Source: Pseudomonas lini
GTDB lineage: Bacteria > Pseudomonadota > Gammaproteobacteria > Pseudomonadales > Pseudomonadaceae
Direction of reading: 5' to 3'
DNA: 64,000 bases
NCBI RefSeq assembly: GCF_001042905.1
Contig: NZ_JYLB01000008.1
Location: 1 to 64,000 of the forward strand
Shown here: one piece after another, positions 42,744 to 51,192 of the stretch
Layout: each line of letters starts with the position of its first letter
How positions within the stretch are numbered: position 1 is the stretch's first letter
The notes under the pieces: generated by a model
Database searches by the model: none
The model's input: the letters and a program-made list of their open reading frames with translations, nothing else
What the model was told of the DNA's origin: nothing
Position numbers and translations under genes: made by a program

Positions 42744-45599
42744 TCAGCCGCGAGCTGACTTGGACGTCTCATTAAGTGATTGTCGTCTTCCGGCGTAAGG
42801 CTTGGGCGCGACAAGCTCAATGAAATCCTGCTGTCGGTTCAAGGTCTCAACCACCGCTTGCGTCTGCGTCGAAACTTCAGCGACTTTCTCGAAGGTTTCC
42901 GGATCAGCGCTACCGGAACTTGCGAATTCAATTTTGATGGTCTGCATCCTGAACTCCAGTACATCGATCATCACTGGCGTCTCGTCGTAAGCCTCACTAA
43001 GCGATGTCGCGTTCAGCCCTTGCGATGCCTGGTAAAACTCCCGACCTGTCTTGATCAAACCTGGCGCTTCCGACCCCAGCTTACTGCCGACCTTTTCGAC
43101 CACCTTATCAACAACTGCGGTGGTGATTTTTTTCCTCAATTGCTTTCGCCCTTCACTTGTCCGCGGGTCAACCGCCACCAGCTCAAACTTTACCGCTGCA
43201 AGACTGAATTTCTTTCTGGGTTCAACGCTCTCAATGAATGCCTTAGGGTTCATTTCGTTACCCTTGAAGTTGATCGGACGCTCCAGTTGATAGGTGTCCA
43301 CCATCTTGGAAATCAAAGCATCTGCCGCCTTGGAGCCGACTTTCGCCCCGACCTTGGCCCCCAGCGTTGCGCCTCCCGGACCTACCAACCCACCCAAGGC
43401 ACCGCCTGCCGCAGCACCCGCCGACGTACCGGCCGCACTGACGGCACTGCTGGCAAGTTGGGTTAGGACCCGTCTGCCCAACGCCTTGAACCGATGCTGC
43501 GCATAGACGTGATTGAGTATTGAATTCTTGAGGTCAGAAACGACGCTTCCAACCGATGAGGCCAAAGCTTGCTGCTTATCCAGGCTCTCACTCAGCTGTG
43601 AAGCCTTGGTCCTTCCCCCGCCGTCGCTATCGACATGAGTCATGGGCGAGTTACTGACCATCTGATACAGGTTCGGTCCATCAACGAACCCCTTGGGATC
43701 TGGGTTGAGCCAACGTTGCAACCACGGCACGTAATAACGCAGACCATAGTAATAAAGCCCTGTCGCGTCCCGCTCCTTGCCCGAATAACGAATGGTTTTG
43801 TAACTCGCTTCCACGACGTCCGTTCCGGCAAACCACGCGGTCTCGCCGAAGGGATAGTAGGTTTCCTGACTGATGATTCGCGCGTCATCGGCGAGTTCCA
43901 GGGTGCAAGACTTCAGGTGATCAACGAGGTTGTAACGGTATTGTTTTTTGGGCACGCCGGACGGTGGATCCGTCTCCCAGTGCCATACCCGAACGTTGTT
44001 GAGGCCCGCCTGAGCGGTGATGACTTGCAGTACTTCCCCGGTGCAACTGTCGGTACGAAGCTCCAGCCCCGGCAAGTAACGTACTTCAGCCACCACGGTG
44101 CGGGCATTGGTATTGAGTGAGCGGATTTTACGCACTCGCTGGCCACCGCCATCGTAGACATAGCACTCCCAATCATTGAACCCGGAAGCGCGTTCCACTG
44201 GGCTGACCGAGTGCAATTGGTTACGTAAATCCCACGTCAGAAACCGGCCCTGATCCAGCTCCAGTAAATTGCCCCTGGCATCGAACGCGGCAGCGATTTC
44301 TTCTTCGGTGGGTGGCACCCCGTTGCACCAGGGCCGACAGCGATTGCTGTAGCGAGCGGCCTTCAGTTCATGCCCCGGGCCTTGTGCGCCAACATGGGTC
44401 AGCTTCAACAGATTGCCGCCTTCGTCATAGCGGTAGGTCTGCCGGTAATTGCTGACCGCCGCCGGATCGACCCGTCCCATCGATGCTGGGCCCTGATTGG
44501 CACTGCCCGCCTCCCAGCCAAAGGCCTCGATCAACTGGTAGAGGCTGTCGTAGCGAAAACGACTGAGCGGCTCGATACGCTGATTGGCAAAGTAACGCAC
44601 CGGCAGTGCCTTGTCTTCGATGCTGAGGACGTTGCCCATTCGGTCATATTCGTAGATCAGATGCTGCAACCATCGCGCACTCGCATCCTGCGTCCGCCGC
44701 TCCATCAATAATCCGTCTTCAGCTCGGTAAACCAGAGCGGTTTGCACAGCATTGCCGGCAGTTTCGTATGCAACTTGCCCTTGGGCGTTGTACTGGACAT
44801 CCCTGACCAGTGTCTGCCAAGTCAGCCCCTGAAGTTGCAAGCGCGCCTCACGCAAGGAACCGTCAAGGGTCAAGCTGAAGGCCTGGCGGTTTTCCTTGGC
44901 GTCGATCTGTTGCAGAACATCGCCCAACGGACCGAAATTCCACTTTGAAACAGCCCCCTCCCCCGGCTCAAGCAGCTTTTGACGATCGGCTTCCAACTCC
45001 GGCCAGTCAGGCGTAACAGGGTTTTGGGTAAAGTGACGAACTTGCTTCACGCATTGGCCGGTGATCGAAAATGCCTCGAACAGCACCGTCCCGGCGGGAT
45101 CATCATGACGGATCAACTGCCCGCATCGATTCTGGTCACTATGGTCGGGACCGCCATAGGCCATGCGTTCAACAAACCTTCGCGGCTCGGTTGCTCCCTG
45201 CTCGAACACTGCCACGGGACGGAGCAGGTCGTCATATTCAACTTCGCGTCGTGTACCTCGGCTGTCCCACGCCAGCAAAATCTCGTCACCCAGACCGGGC
45301 AGGCTCAGTTGCAATCCAGCATCGACGCTAATGGTACAAAGCGCATTGCCAGACAGCGAATGCACGGTCGTTGAATTGGCGGGTGCCAGAGGATCTTCAT
45401 CCTGCAATGCCCAAAGCCGCGGATCCCACTGTTTTATCGAATGGCCCGCAGCATCATGGGCTGTGCGATTGATGCGTGCTTCGCTGGGCAGGTTTACGAC
45501 GGCGCGCCAATAGTCCACCGAACGGATCAACAAGCCACGCGGGTCGACGACGGACAATTTTGGTGTTTTGTGGTGCATTCCCATCGTCAAGGCCTGCAT
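42744..45599 (-). CDS. TccC-like RHS-repeat protein with unassigned C-terminal domain
   Basis: A 951-residue protein of the Tc-toxin C-subunit (TccC) type. It begins near KTPKLSVVDPRGLLIRSV and contains YD/RHS repeats (YNAQGQVAYETAGN, YEYDRMGNVL). The RHS-associated core at about residues 590-650 ends in YYYGLRYYVPWLQRW and NPDPKGFVDGPNLY, where TccC proteins self-cleave using aspartates. The remaining 300 residues are the variable region that normally carries the toxin. Here they hold a Gly/Ala-rich segment (about 715-755, GGLVGPGGATLGAKVG) and no catalytic motif I know. No TcA or TcB partner gene, nor an obvious immunity gene, is adjacent. It is convergent with algA. Confidence 0.85.
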   Translation of the reverse strand: MQALTMGMHHKTPKLSVVDPRGLLIRSVDYWRAVVNLPSEARINRTAHDAAGHSIKQWDPRLWALQDEDPLAPANSTTVHSLSGNALCTISVDAGLQLSLPGLGDEILLAWDSRGTRREVEYDDLLRPVAVFEQGATEPRRFVERMAYGGPDHSDQNRCGQLIRHDDPAGTVLFEAFSITGQCVKQVRHFTQNPVTPDWPELEADRQKLLEPGEGAVSKWNFGPLGDVLQQIDAKENRQAFSLTLDGSLREARLQLQGLTWQTLVRDVQYNAQGQVAYETAGNAVQTALVYRAEDGLLMERRTQDASARWLQHLIYEYDRMGNVLSIEDKALPVRYFANQRIEPLSRFRYDSLYQLIEAFGWEAGSANQGPASMGRVDPAAVSNYRQTYRYDEGGNLLKLTHVGAQGPGHELKAARYSNRCRPWCNGVPPTEEEIAAAFDARGNLLELDQGRFLTWDLRNQLHSVSPVERASGFNDWECYVYDGGGQRVRKIRSLNTNARTVVAEVRYLPGLELRTDSCTGEVLQVITAQAGLNNVRVWHWETDPPSGVPKKQYRYNLVDHLKSCTLELADDARIISQETYYPFGETAWFAGTDVVEASYKTIRYSGKERDATGLYYYGLRYYVPWLQRWLNPDPKGFVDGPNLYQMVSNSPMTHVDSDGGGRTKASQLSESLDKQQALASSVGSVVSDLKNSILNHVYAQHRFKALGRRVLTQLASSAVSAAGTSAGAAAGGALGGLVGPGGATLGAKVGAKVGSKAADALISKMVDTYQLERPINFKGNEMNPKAFIESVEPRKKFSLAAVKFELVAVDPRTSEGRKQLRKKITTAVVDKVVEKVGSKLGSEAPGLIKTGREFYQASQGLNATSLSEAYDETPVMIDVLEFRMQTIKIEFASSGSADPETFEKVAEVSTQTQAVVETLNRQQDFIELVAPKPYAGRRQSLNETSKSARG

Positions 45600-45764
45600 G
45601 CCTGTATGTCCTGTTTGCCAATCGACATCTAACCGTTCGTGGACATGCCTGGCTACTATCAGAAATGACAGTGCCGACCAACGGCCATCGATCTTGCTCC
45701 ACGAATGTCCATTCCCGCGCCCCTTCGGTAGGATGGGGTTTATGAGTTCAAGGAGCGTTCACAC

Positions 45765-46229
45765 ATGTTCATCGGCGTCCTGCTGGTCATCACCTGGCTG
45801 ATCCTGCTGCTGCGCTACCCGTCCAAGGCCGTGCCGGTTTCCATGGCCGCCGCTGTCGGATTGGGCCTGGTGGCGGTGTGGGTGTTCTGGCTGGACACCC
45901 GCGAGGTCAAGCAACTGGCGCGCCTTGAGCTGCGCATCACCTACGCGCCCGAACACTGCCCGGCGGATCGCCCCTTGAAGCTGACGATGAACAACGGCAA
46001 TGACGTGCCGTTGACCGAACTGCGCTGGCGCATCGCCGCTTATGCACCGGGCGATACGGTCAATCTGGCTGACAATCAATACGCCGCACCGCGCTATCGC
46101 GGCCCCGGCGAATTGCAGGCCGGCGGCAATTGGGAAGACTGCTTGCCAATGCCGCCCCTGCGCCCCGGTTATCGCCCGCAAACCCTGGAGTTTCGCGCCG
46201 AGCGTTTGCAGGGTAGTTTCTCCGACTGA
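45765..46229 (+). CDS. Inner-membrane protein of unknown function
   Basis: A 154-residue protein with two N-terminal hydrophobic segments (residues 1-18 and 25-45) and a soluble beta-rich domain likely in the periplasm (LELRITYAPEHCPADRPLKLTMNNGNDVPL). The two remaining Cys (in EHCPAD and EDCLPM) might form a disulfide. Relatives in Pseudomonas are often labelled multidrug transporters without basis. The gene is 35 bp before the SDR gene, probably in one transcript. Confidence 0.7.
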   Translation: MFIGVLLVITWLILLLRYPSKAVPVSMAAAVGLGLVAVWVFWLDTREVKQLARLELRITYAPEHCPADRPLKLTMNNGNDVPLTELRWRIAAYAPGDTVNLADNQYAAPRYRGPGELQAGGNWEDCLPMPPLRPGYRPQTLEFRAERLQGSFSD

Positions 46230-46264
46230 TCCTCCCTTTCTTCTTTTTGCACAAGGACCGCGCC

Positions 46265-47089
46265 ATGCCCGTTGCGTTGATTACCGGTTGCTCCAGCGGC
46301 ATTGGCCGCGCCCTCGCCGACGCCTTCAAAGGGGCCGGATACGAAGTCTGGGCCAGCGCCCGCAAGGCTGAAGATGTAGCCGCTCTAACCGCTGCCGGTT
46401 TCACCGCCGTGCAATTGGACGTGAACGATGGTCCGGCACTGGAACAATTGAGTGAGCGGATCAATCAGCAGTGCGGCGGTCTTGATGTGCTGATCAACAA
46501 TGCCGGTTATGGCGCCATGGGACCGCTGCTCGATGGCGGTGTGCCGGCCATGCAGCGGCAATTCGAAACCAACGTATTTGCCATCGTCGGCGTGACTCGC
46601 GCGATGTTCCCGGTGCTGCGCCGCGCCAAGGGCCTGGTGGTGAACATCGGCAGCGTGTCCGGAGTTCTGGTCACGCCGTTTGCGGGCGCCTACTGCGCCT
46701 CGAAAGCCGCGGTGCATGCCTTGAGTGATGCGTTGCGTATGGAATTGGCGCCGTTCGGCGTGCGGGTGATGGAAGTTCAGCCGGGTGCCATCGCCTCCAG
46801 CTTTGCGAAAAATGCCGGCCATGAGGCTGAGCAACTGATCACCGAGCAGTCGCCATGGTGGCCGCTGCGTGAGGGTATTCGTGCACGGGCCAAGGCGTCT
46901 CAGGACAAGCCGACGCCGGCCAGTGAATTTGCCGCCGGTTTGTTGAAGGCCGTGCAGCAGAATAAACCGCCGCGTCTGGTGCGTTTGGGTAATGGCAGCC
47001 GAGCGTTGCCGTTGATGGCGGGGTTGTTGCCCAAGGGGCTGTTGGAGTCGGGGTTGATGAAGCGGTTCGGGTTGCGCGGGCAACTTTGA
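46265..47089 (+). CDS. Short-chain dehydrogenase/reductase
   Basis: A 274-residue classical SDR. The cofactor motif is TGCSSGIG (7-14), the structural motif NNAGYG, the catalytic Ser in NIGSVSGV, and YCASK contains the catalytic Tyr and Lys. Substrate unknown. The ATG at 46265 follows AAGGACCGCGCC; the earlier frame start at 46247 is not supported. The last codons and stop are part of a 32-bp tandem duplication that continues into a REP. Confidence 0.9.
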   Translation: MPVALITGCSSGIGRALADAFKGAGYEVWASARKAEDVAALTAAGFTAVQLDVNDGPALEQLSERINQQCGGLDVLINNAGYGAMGPLLDGGVPAMQRQFETNVFAIVGVTRAMFPVLRRAKGLVVNIGSVSGVLVTPFAGAYCASKAAVHALSDALRMELAPFGVRVMEVQPGAIASSFAKNAGHEAEQLITEQSPWWPLREGIRARAKASQDKPTPASEFAAGLLKAVQQNKPPRLVRLGNGSRALPLMAGLLPKGLLESGLMKRFGLRGQL

Positions 47090-47139
47090 GACCGGGTTGA
47101 CGCCATCGCGGGCAACTTTGAGACCGGGTTGACGCCATC
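47076..47139. repeat. 32-bp tandem duplication over the SDR stop codon
   Basis: Two identical 32-bp units (47076-47107 and 47108-47139) start at GCGGGCAACTTTGAGACC; a third partial copy (GCGGGCAA) runs into the REP. The first unit contains the SDR stop codon TGA (47087-47089). Confidence 0.92.
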
Positions 47140-47202
47140 GCGGGCAAGCCCGCTCCCACAGGTTGCGCGGTGCTCTCTGTGGGAGCGGGCTTGCCCGCGA
47201 AG
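47137..47202. repeat. REP pair after the SDR gene
   Basis: Inverted REP copies (TCGCGGGCAAGCCCGCTCCC at about 47138-47157 and GTGGGAGCGGGCTTGCCCGC at 47179-47198) are separated by a short loop. Confidence 0.9.
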
Positions 47203-47240
47203 ACGTCTGACCAGACGCTTAAGAATTTCAGGAATTAAAC

Positions 47241-47639
47241 ATGAGCGACTACACCGAATACTTTGACGAAGTGATCCAGGCCCACATAGCCATCGAACAA
47301 TGGTTGGCCGAGGAGCGAGACGAGTCCGAGCTTGAGCAATTGCTGACGCGTTTTTCGCCGCAGTTTTCCATGATCTCGCCGTTGGGCCGGGTGCTGGATT
47401 TTGAGGCGTTGAATGAATTGTTTCTGCTGGCGGGCGGGAAGAAGCTCGGGTTCAGGATTGAGCTCAGCGAGTTGCGAGGTGTCGCGCTGTATGACGGTGG
47501 CGCAGTGGTGAGTTACCGCGAGCAGCAGACTGATGCGACGGGGCTGCATTCTGATCGGCGATCCTCGGTGGTGTTTGAGAAACAGGCCGATGGCAAGGTG
47601 CTTTGGCGGCATTTGCATGAGACGTTTTGCAAGGAATGA
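47241..47639 (+). CDS. Small NTF2/SnoaL-like (DUF4440-type) protein
   Basis: A 132-residue acidic cytosolic protein. The pattern of an N-terminal helix (YTEYFDEVIQAHIAIEQWLA), the phrase RFSPQFSMISPLGRVLDFEALNELF and later beta-strands fits the NTF2-like fold of DUF4440 proteins. The start follows AGGAATTAAAC. It lies between two REP pairs and is probably a single-gene unit. Function unknown. Confidence 0.65.
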   Translation: MSDYTEYFDEVIQAHIAIEQWLAEERDESELEQLLTRFSPQFSMISPLGRVLDFEALNELFLLAGGKKLGFRIELSELRGVALYDGGAVVSYREQQTDATGLHSDRRSSVVFEKQADGKVLWRHLHETFCKE

Positions 47640-47656
47640 ACTGTCGCCATCTGCCT

Positions 47657-47786
47657 GAGAGACCGAGTCGCTCCATTCGCGAGCAAGCCCGCTCCCACAT
47701 TTGATCTTCAGTGAACACAGAATATGTGCACAAAGTAGATCAAGTGTGGGAACGGGCTTGCTCGCGAAGCAGACGACTCGGTCTGT
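47657..47786. repeat. REP pair with extended outer arms
   Basis: Inverted REP cores (GCGAGCAAGCCCGCTCCCAC to 47699; GTGGGAACGGGCTTGCTCGC from 47745) are enclosed by a further inverted pair, AGACCGAGTCG / CGACTCGGTCT, making a nested stem between two convergent genes. Confidence 0.88.
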
Positions 47787-47789
47787 CAG

Positions 47790-48656
47790 TTACCCCTCGA
47801 CAGCCTGTTTCACCACAACGGTACAAGTAATCCCCGCCGCCAACAGCACGCCCTCTGGCACTTCATCAATGTGTATCCGCACCGGCACCCGCTGCGCCAG
47901 GCGCACCCAGTTGAAGGTCGGGTTCACGTCGGCGATCAGCTCGCGGCTTTGCGGGTTGTCGCGGTCATAGATGCCGCGAGAAATGCTTTCCACATGGCCC
48001 TTGAGTACTTCGCCGCTCATCAATTGCATGTCGGCTTTATCGCCCACGCGCACGTGGGGCAATTTGGTTTCTTCGAAGAAGCCATAAACCCAGAATGAGT
48101 TCATATCGACCACGGCCATTTTCGCTTCGCCGATGCGCGCGTAGTCGCCACGATGAACGTTGAGGTTAGTGACATAGCCGTCCACCGCAGCGCGTACTTC
48201 GGTGCGCTTGAGGTTGAGTTCGGCAGCTTCCAATTGCGCCTGGGCGTGCTGGTAATCGGCCAGAGCCGAGTCGGCGATGTTGCTGGCGTCGTCGCGGTTT
48301 TCCCTCGAGATCACCAGGTTGTCGAGGTCGGCGCGGCGATGGGCGTTGACCTTGCGCATCTCCCATGTGGCTTTGCGCGAGGCCACCAGCGACTGCGCCT
48401 GTTTCACCGCGATGCGGTAATGCTCAGGGTCGATGCGCATCAGCAAATCGCCGTTCTTCACTCGCTGGTTGTCACGCACCGGCACGTCCACCACTTCACC
48501 GGTAACGTCGGCGGCAACGTTGATGATGTCGGCGCGCACCCGGCCGTCGCGGGTCCAGGGGGTGTTCATGTACTGCACCCACAAGGTCCGGCCGATCCAC
48601 AGGGCAAGGGCCAACACCAGCAGGGTCGCGAGCAGGCTGAAAAGCTTTTTCATCAC
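47790..48656 (-). CDS. HlyD-family periplasmic adaptor of a FUSC-type efflux system
   Basis: A 288-residue membrane-fusion protein (AaeA-like). One N-terminal helix (LFSLLATLLVLALALWIG), the lipoyl-like segment GEVVDVPVRDNQRVKNGDLLMRIDP, a coiled coil (about 85-140) and a beta-barrel domain are visible. It connects the FUSC inner-membrane pump to an outer-membrane channel. It is the last gene of the unit, 7 bp after the DUF1656 gene. Confidence 0.88.
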   Translation of the reverse strand: MMKKLFSLLATLLVLALALWIGRTLWVQYMNTPWTRDGRVRADIINVAADVTGEVVDVPVRDNQRVKNGDLLMRIDPEHYRIAVKQAQSLVASRKATWEMRKVNAHRRADLDNLVISRENRDDASNIADSALADYQHAQAQLEAAELNLKRTEVRAAVDGYVTNLNVHRGDYARIGEAKMAVVDMNSFWVYGFFEETKLPHVRVGDKADMQLMSGEVLKGHVESISRGIYDRDNPQSRELIADVNPTFNWVRLAQRVPVRIHIDEVPEGVLLAAGITCTVVVKQAVEG

Positions 48657-48663
48657 GGTGTTC

Positions 48664-48864
48664 TCAACGGTAAACAGTCAGCGCCAAGGCGCCGAACAGA
48701 CAGGTAAATAGACTCAGGCGCAGCAGCGCCGGGTGCCAGAAGAAGCGGTACAGATCGAACCCGGAGAGGAATCGATCCAGCGCCCAGGCCAACGCCGCTG
48801 CAATGAAAAACATCAGGGTCATGGTCGGCATGTACACGCCGTGGAAGGCGATTTCACGAGGCAT
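48664..48864 (-). CDS. DUF1656 small membrane protein (AaeX-like)
   Basis: A 66-residue protein with two hydrophobic helices (TMTLMFFIAAALAWALDRFL and LLRLSLFTCLFGALALTV) and the family start PREIAFHGVYMP. It is a standard partner of FUSC and HlyD-type genes. The ATG at 48864 follows AAGGACTTGAAC and overlaps the FUSC gene by 11 bp. Confidence 0.85.
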   Translation of the reverse strand: MPREIAFHGVYMPTMTLMFFIAAALAWALDRFLSGFDLYRFFWHPALLRLSLFTCLFGALALTVYR

Positions 48865-51046
48865 GTTCAAGTCCTTGGGGCTTGGCGATGGCGTAGGAGG
48901 TCAGTGGCGATTGCGGGTCGAGCAGCGTGGTGCGGATGAAGTGCAGGTAGCTTTTCACCCGGCGCAAGGCAGAGGTATCGAAGTGCGGCGCGAAGGGTTC
49001 GTCGGTGGCCTGCACACAGCTGATCGCGTGGTCGACCGCGACCAGAGCACGCTCCAGATTGCTCGGGCTCGGCTGCAGAAACAGTCGCACCAGCGAACGC
49101 CCCATCACCCGGATTGACTGACGCCACGGCTGCGATTCGGCGTAGGCCGGGTGCACTGGCAGAATCGCCTGTTCCTTGCGCAACTCGATGATCGCGTGGC
49201 CGACTTCCAGCACCACCAACATCCAGCGCAGCAAGTCCCGTTGCACCTGCGGCTTTCCCGCTGCGAGGCCATAGGCCTGATGCAAAAGATCGCGAGTGCG
49301 GCTTTCGAAACTCGACGCCAGGCCCTTGAGTTTGCCGCTGATGGCGTACACCACTTGCCCGCGCAAATCCTGCTCCAACCGTCGCCATAACCAGCGGCTG
49401 TTGGGCGGCAAAATGATCGCCCCGGCCGCCGCGCACACCAGCATGCCCATGATCATCGCGATGTAGTCATTGATGAAGGCGTAAGGGTTGTAAACCGTGA
49501 GGTTGTCCGGCACCGAACCGGTGCTGAAGAAGATCAGCAATCCCAAGCCACCCCCCGCGTATTGCGGCCGTGAAGTCAGGAACGCCCCGATCACGATCAC
49601 CGGCGCCAGCATCACGCAAAGCAACGGAAAACCATCGATCCAAGGGAAGATGAAAAACATCTCGACGAAGCCGATCAGCGCCCCGAGCAACGTCCCGCAG
49701 GCCATCTGAAATGCCATGCGCTTGGGGTCCGGTGTTGCCGCTGAAAGGCCGACGGTGGCAGCAGCGATCAGGGTCATGGTCGCCCCGCTCGGCCACGCGG
49801 TGGCCACCCAATAACTGCCGAGCACCACGAGGATGAATGCTGCGCGAATGCCCGATGCCGCCGAGGCCAGCCAGTTGGTTTGCGGAGTGAAGGGCTCGTC
49901 CCAACGTTCCCGTTCGTGGCTGTGATCGGCCAGGGATGCGTGGGTCTGTGCATAACTGTGCAGGTCGTCGACGAAGCGATAAAGCAGCTCGTAGGCGGTG
50001 TGAAAATCCAGCTGCTCGGCGTCGTTCGGATCACTCTCCTGAAAGGTCGCCCGCAGACTGCGGACCCGCGCCGGCAAGTTTTCCTTATAGGTCGCCAAAG
50101 CGGTGGCCAGGCGTGCAGCGTCGGGGCTGGTCAAAGCGCGACCGCTGAAACCGTCGAGCACTTCGGCCAAGTCCTGTAACCCCGGTTTGATCGCTGCGAC
50201 AACGTGATCGGTGCCGCTGCTGCGTAGGCGTTCAAGCAACTGATGCAGCGCATTGAAGCGCGTGGTAATGCCCATGAATTCGCTGTTCAAACGACTGAGC
50301 CGCCCGTTGCGCCGACGCATGTGCGGGTCTTCGAACACCGTGACGCTGCGCAGCCCTTCCAGGCCCACCGCCTCGGCGATAAACCGCACGTTGTTCGCTT
50401 CGAACGCCTCGCGTCGGCTGCGACCGCGCAAGTCATCGGTGACGAACAGGGCAAACACACCGAAGCGCTGATACAAGGCATTGCGCATCGCGGCGCTGGC
50501 GGTTTGCGGCAGGATCGCGGCGCTCACCAGTGTCGAGCAGAGAATCCCCAAGGAAATTTCCAGCACACGCCAGACTGCCGCCATGAACGCCCCGTCGGGA
50601 TGAGCCAATGCAGGCAGCCCGACCATCGCCGCCGTATAACCGGCGAGCACAAACCCGTAGGCGCGGAAGTTGCGATAACGCGCCGCGCCGGCCGAGCAGA
50701 GGCCGACCCAGATCGCCAGCGAGCCGAGGAACAGTTCGGTGTTCTGCGCAAACAAGGCAATCAACGCGACCATCACCGCCGACCCGGCCAACGTGCCGAG
50801 GAAGCGATAGAAACTCTTGGCGAACACTTGGCCGCTTTGCGGTTGCATGACGATGAATACGGTGATCATCGCGGTGCGTGGTTGCGGCAACTCCAGACGC
50901 ATGGCCAGCCACAGGGTCAGGAACGCCGCGAACAGCACCTTGAAAATGTACACCCAGGTCACGCCATCGCTGCGTGCCCAGTCGAAGAAGCCCCGGCGCC
51001 ATTCAAGGGAATACAGCCAGCGCAAAGGTGCGGGCAAGGGAGTCAT
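48854..51046 (-). CDS. FUSC-family inner-membrane efflux protein (AaeB-like)
   Basis: A 730-residue protein with two blocks of about six transmembrane helices (residues 30-190 and 385-540), each followed by a soluble domain, the FUSC/AaeB layout. The segment PQPRTAMITVFIVMQPQSG is conserved in the family. Relatives export aromatic carboxylic acids. It lies in a run with an upstream outer-membrane factor, the DUF1656 protein and the HlyD adaptor, a full trans-envelope pump. Confidence 0.9.
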   Translation of the reverse strand: MTPLPAPLRWLYSLEWRRGFFDWARSDGVTWVYIFKVLFAAFLTLWLAMRLELPQPRTAMITVFIVMQPQSGQVFAKSFYRFLGTLAGSAVMVALIALFAQNTELFLGSLAIWVGLCSAGAARYRNFRAYGFVLAGYTAAMVGLPALAHPDGAFMAAVWRVLEISLGILCSTLVSAAILPQTASAAMRNALYQRFGVFALFVTDDLRGRSRREAFEANNVRFIAEAVGLEGLRSVTVFEDPHMRRRNGRLSRLNSEFMGITTRFNALHQLLERLRSSGTDHVVAAIKPGLQDLAEVLDGFSGRALTSPDAARLATALATYKENLPARVRSLRATFQESDPNDAEQLDFHTAYELLYRFVDDLHSYAQTHASLADHSHERERWDEPFTPQTNWLASAASGIRAAFILVVLGSYWVATAWPSGATMTLIAAATVGLSAATPDPKRMAFQMACGTLLGALIGFVEMFFIFPWIDGFPLLCVMLAPVIVIGAFLTSRPQYAGGGLGLLIFFSTGSVPDNLTVYNPYAFINDYIAMIMGMLVCAAAGAIILPPNSRWLWRRLEQDLRGQVVYAISGKLKGLASSFESRTRDLLHQAYGLAAGKPQVQRDLLRWMLVVLEVGHAIIELRKEQAILPVHPAYAESQPWRQSIRVMGRSLVRLFLQPSPSNLERALVAVDHAISCVQATDEPFAPHFDTSALRRVKSYLHFIRTTLLDPQSPLTSYAIAKPQGLEHAS

Positions 51047-51091
51047 GGAAGTTTGCTCATTAGTCGAGGGGTATGCGGCGAGTACTCGGAT

Positions 51092-51186
51092 CCTGTGGGA
51101 GCGGGCTTGCTCGCGAAAGCGGTGTGTCAGGCGATATCAGCATTGACTGACACTCCCTCTTCGCGAGCAAGCCCGCTCCCACAGGG
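51092..51186. repeat. REP pair between the outer-membrane factor and FUSC genes
   Basis: Inverted REP copies (GTGGGAGCGGGCTTGCTCGC near 51095; GCGAGCAAGCCCGCTCCCAC to 51182) form a possible stem inside the efflux operon. Confidence 0.9.
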
Positions 51187-51192
51187 TCGCGT

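Noticed and set aside
41240..42820. A 526-codon minus-strand ORF opposite algA
   Set aside because: Antisense shadow crossing the operon terminator.
21047..51186. The recurring palindromes considered as CRISPR repeats
   Set aside because: Copies are inverted, scattered between genes at irregular distances, and lack regular spacers or cas genes; they are REP-type elements.
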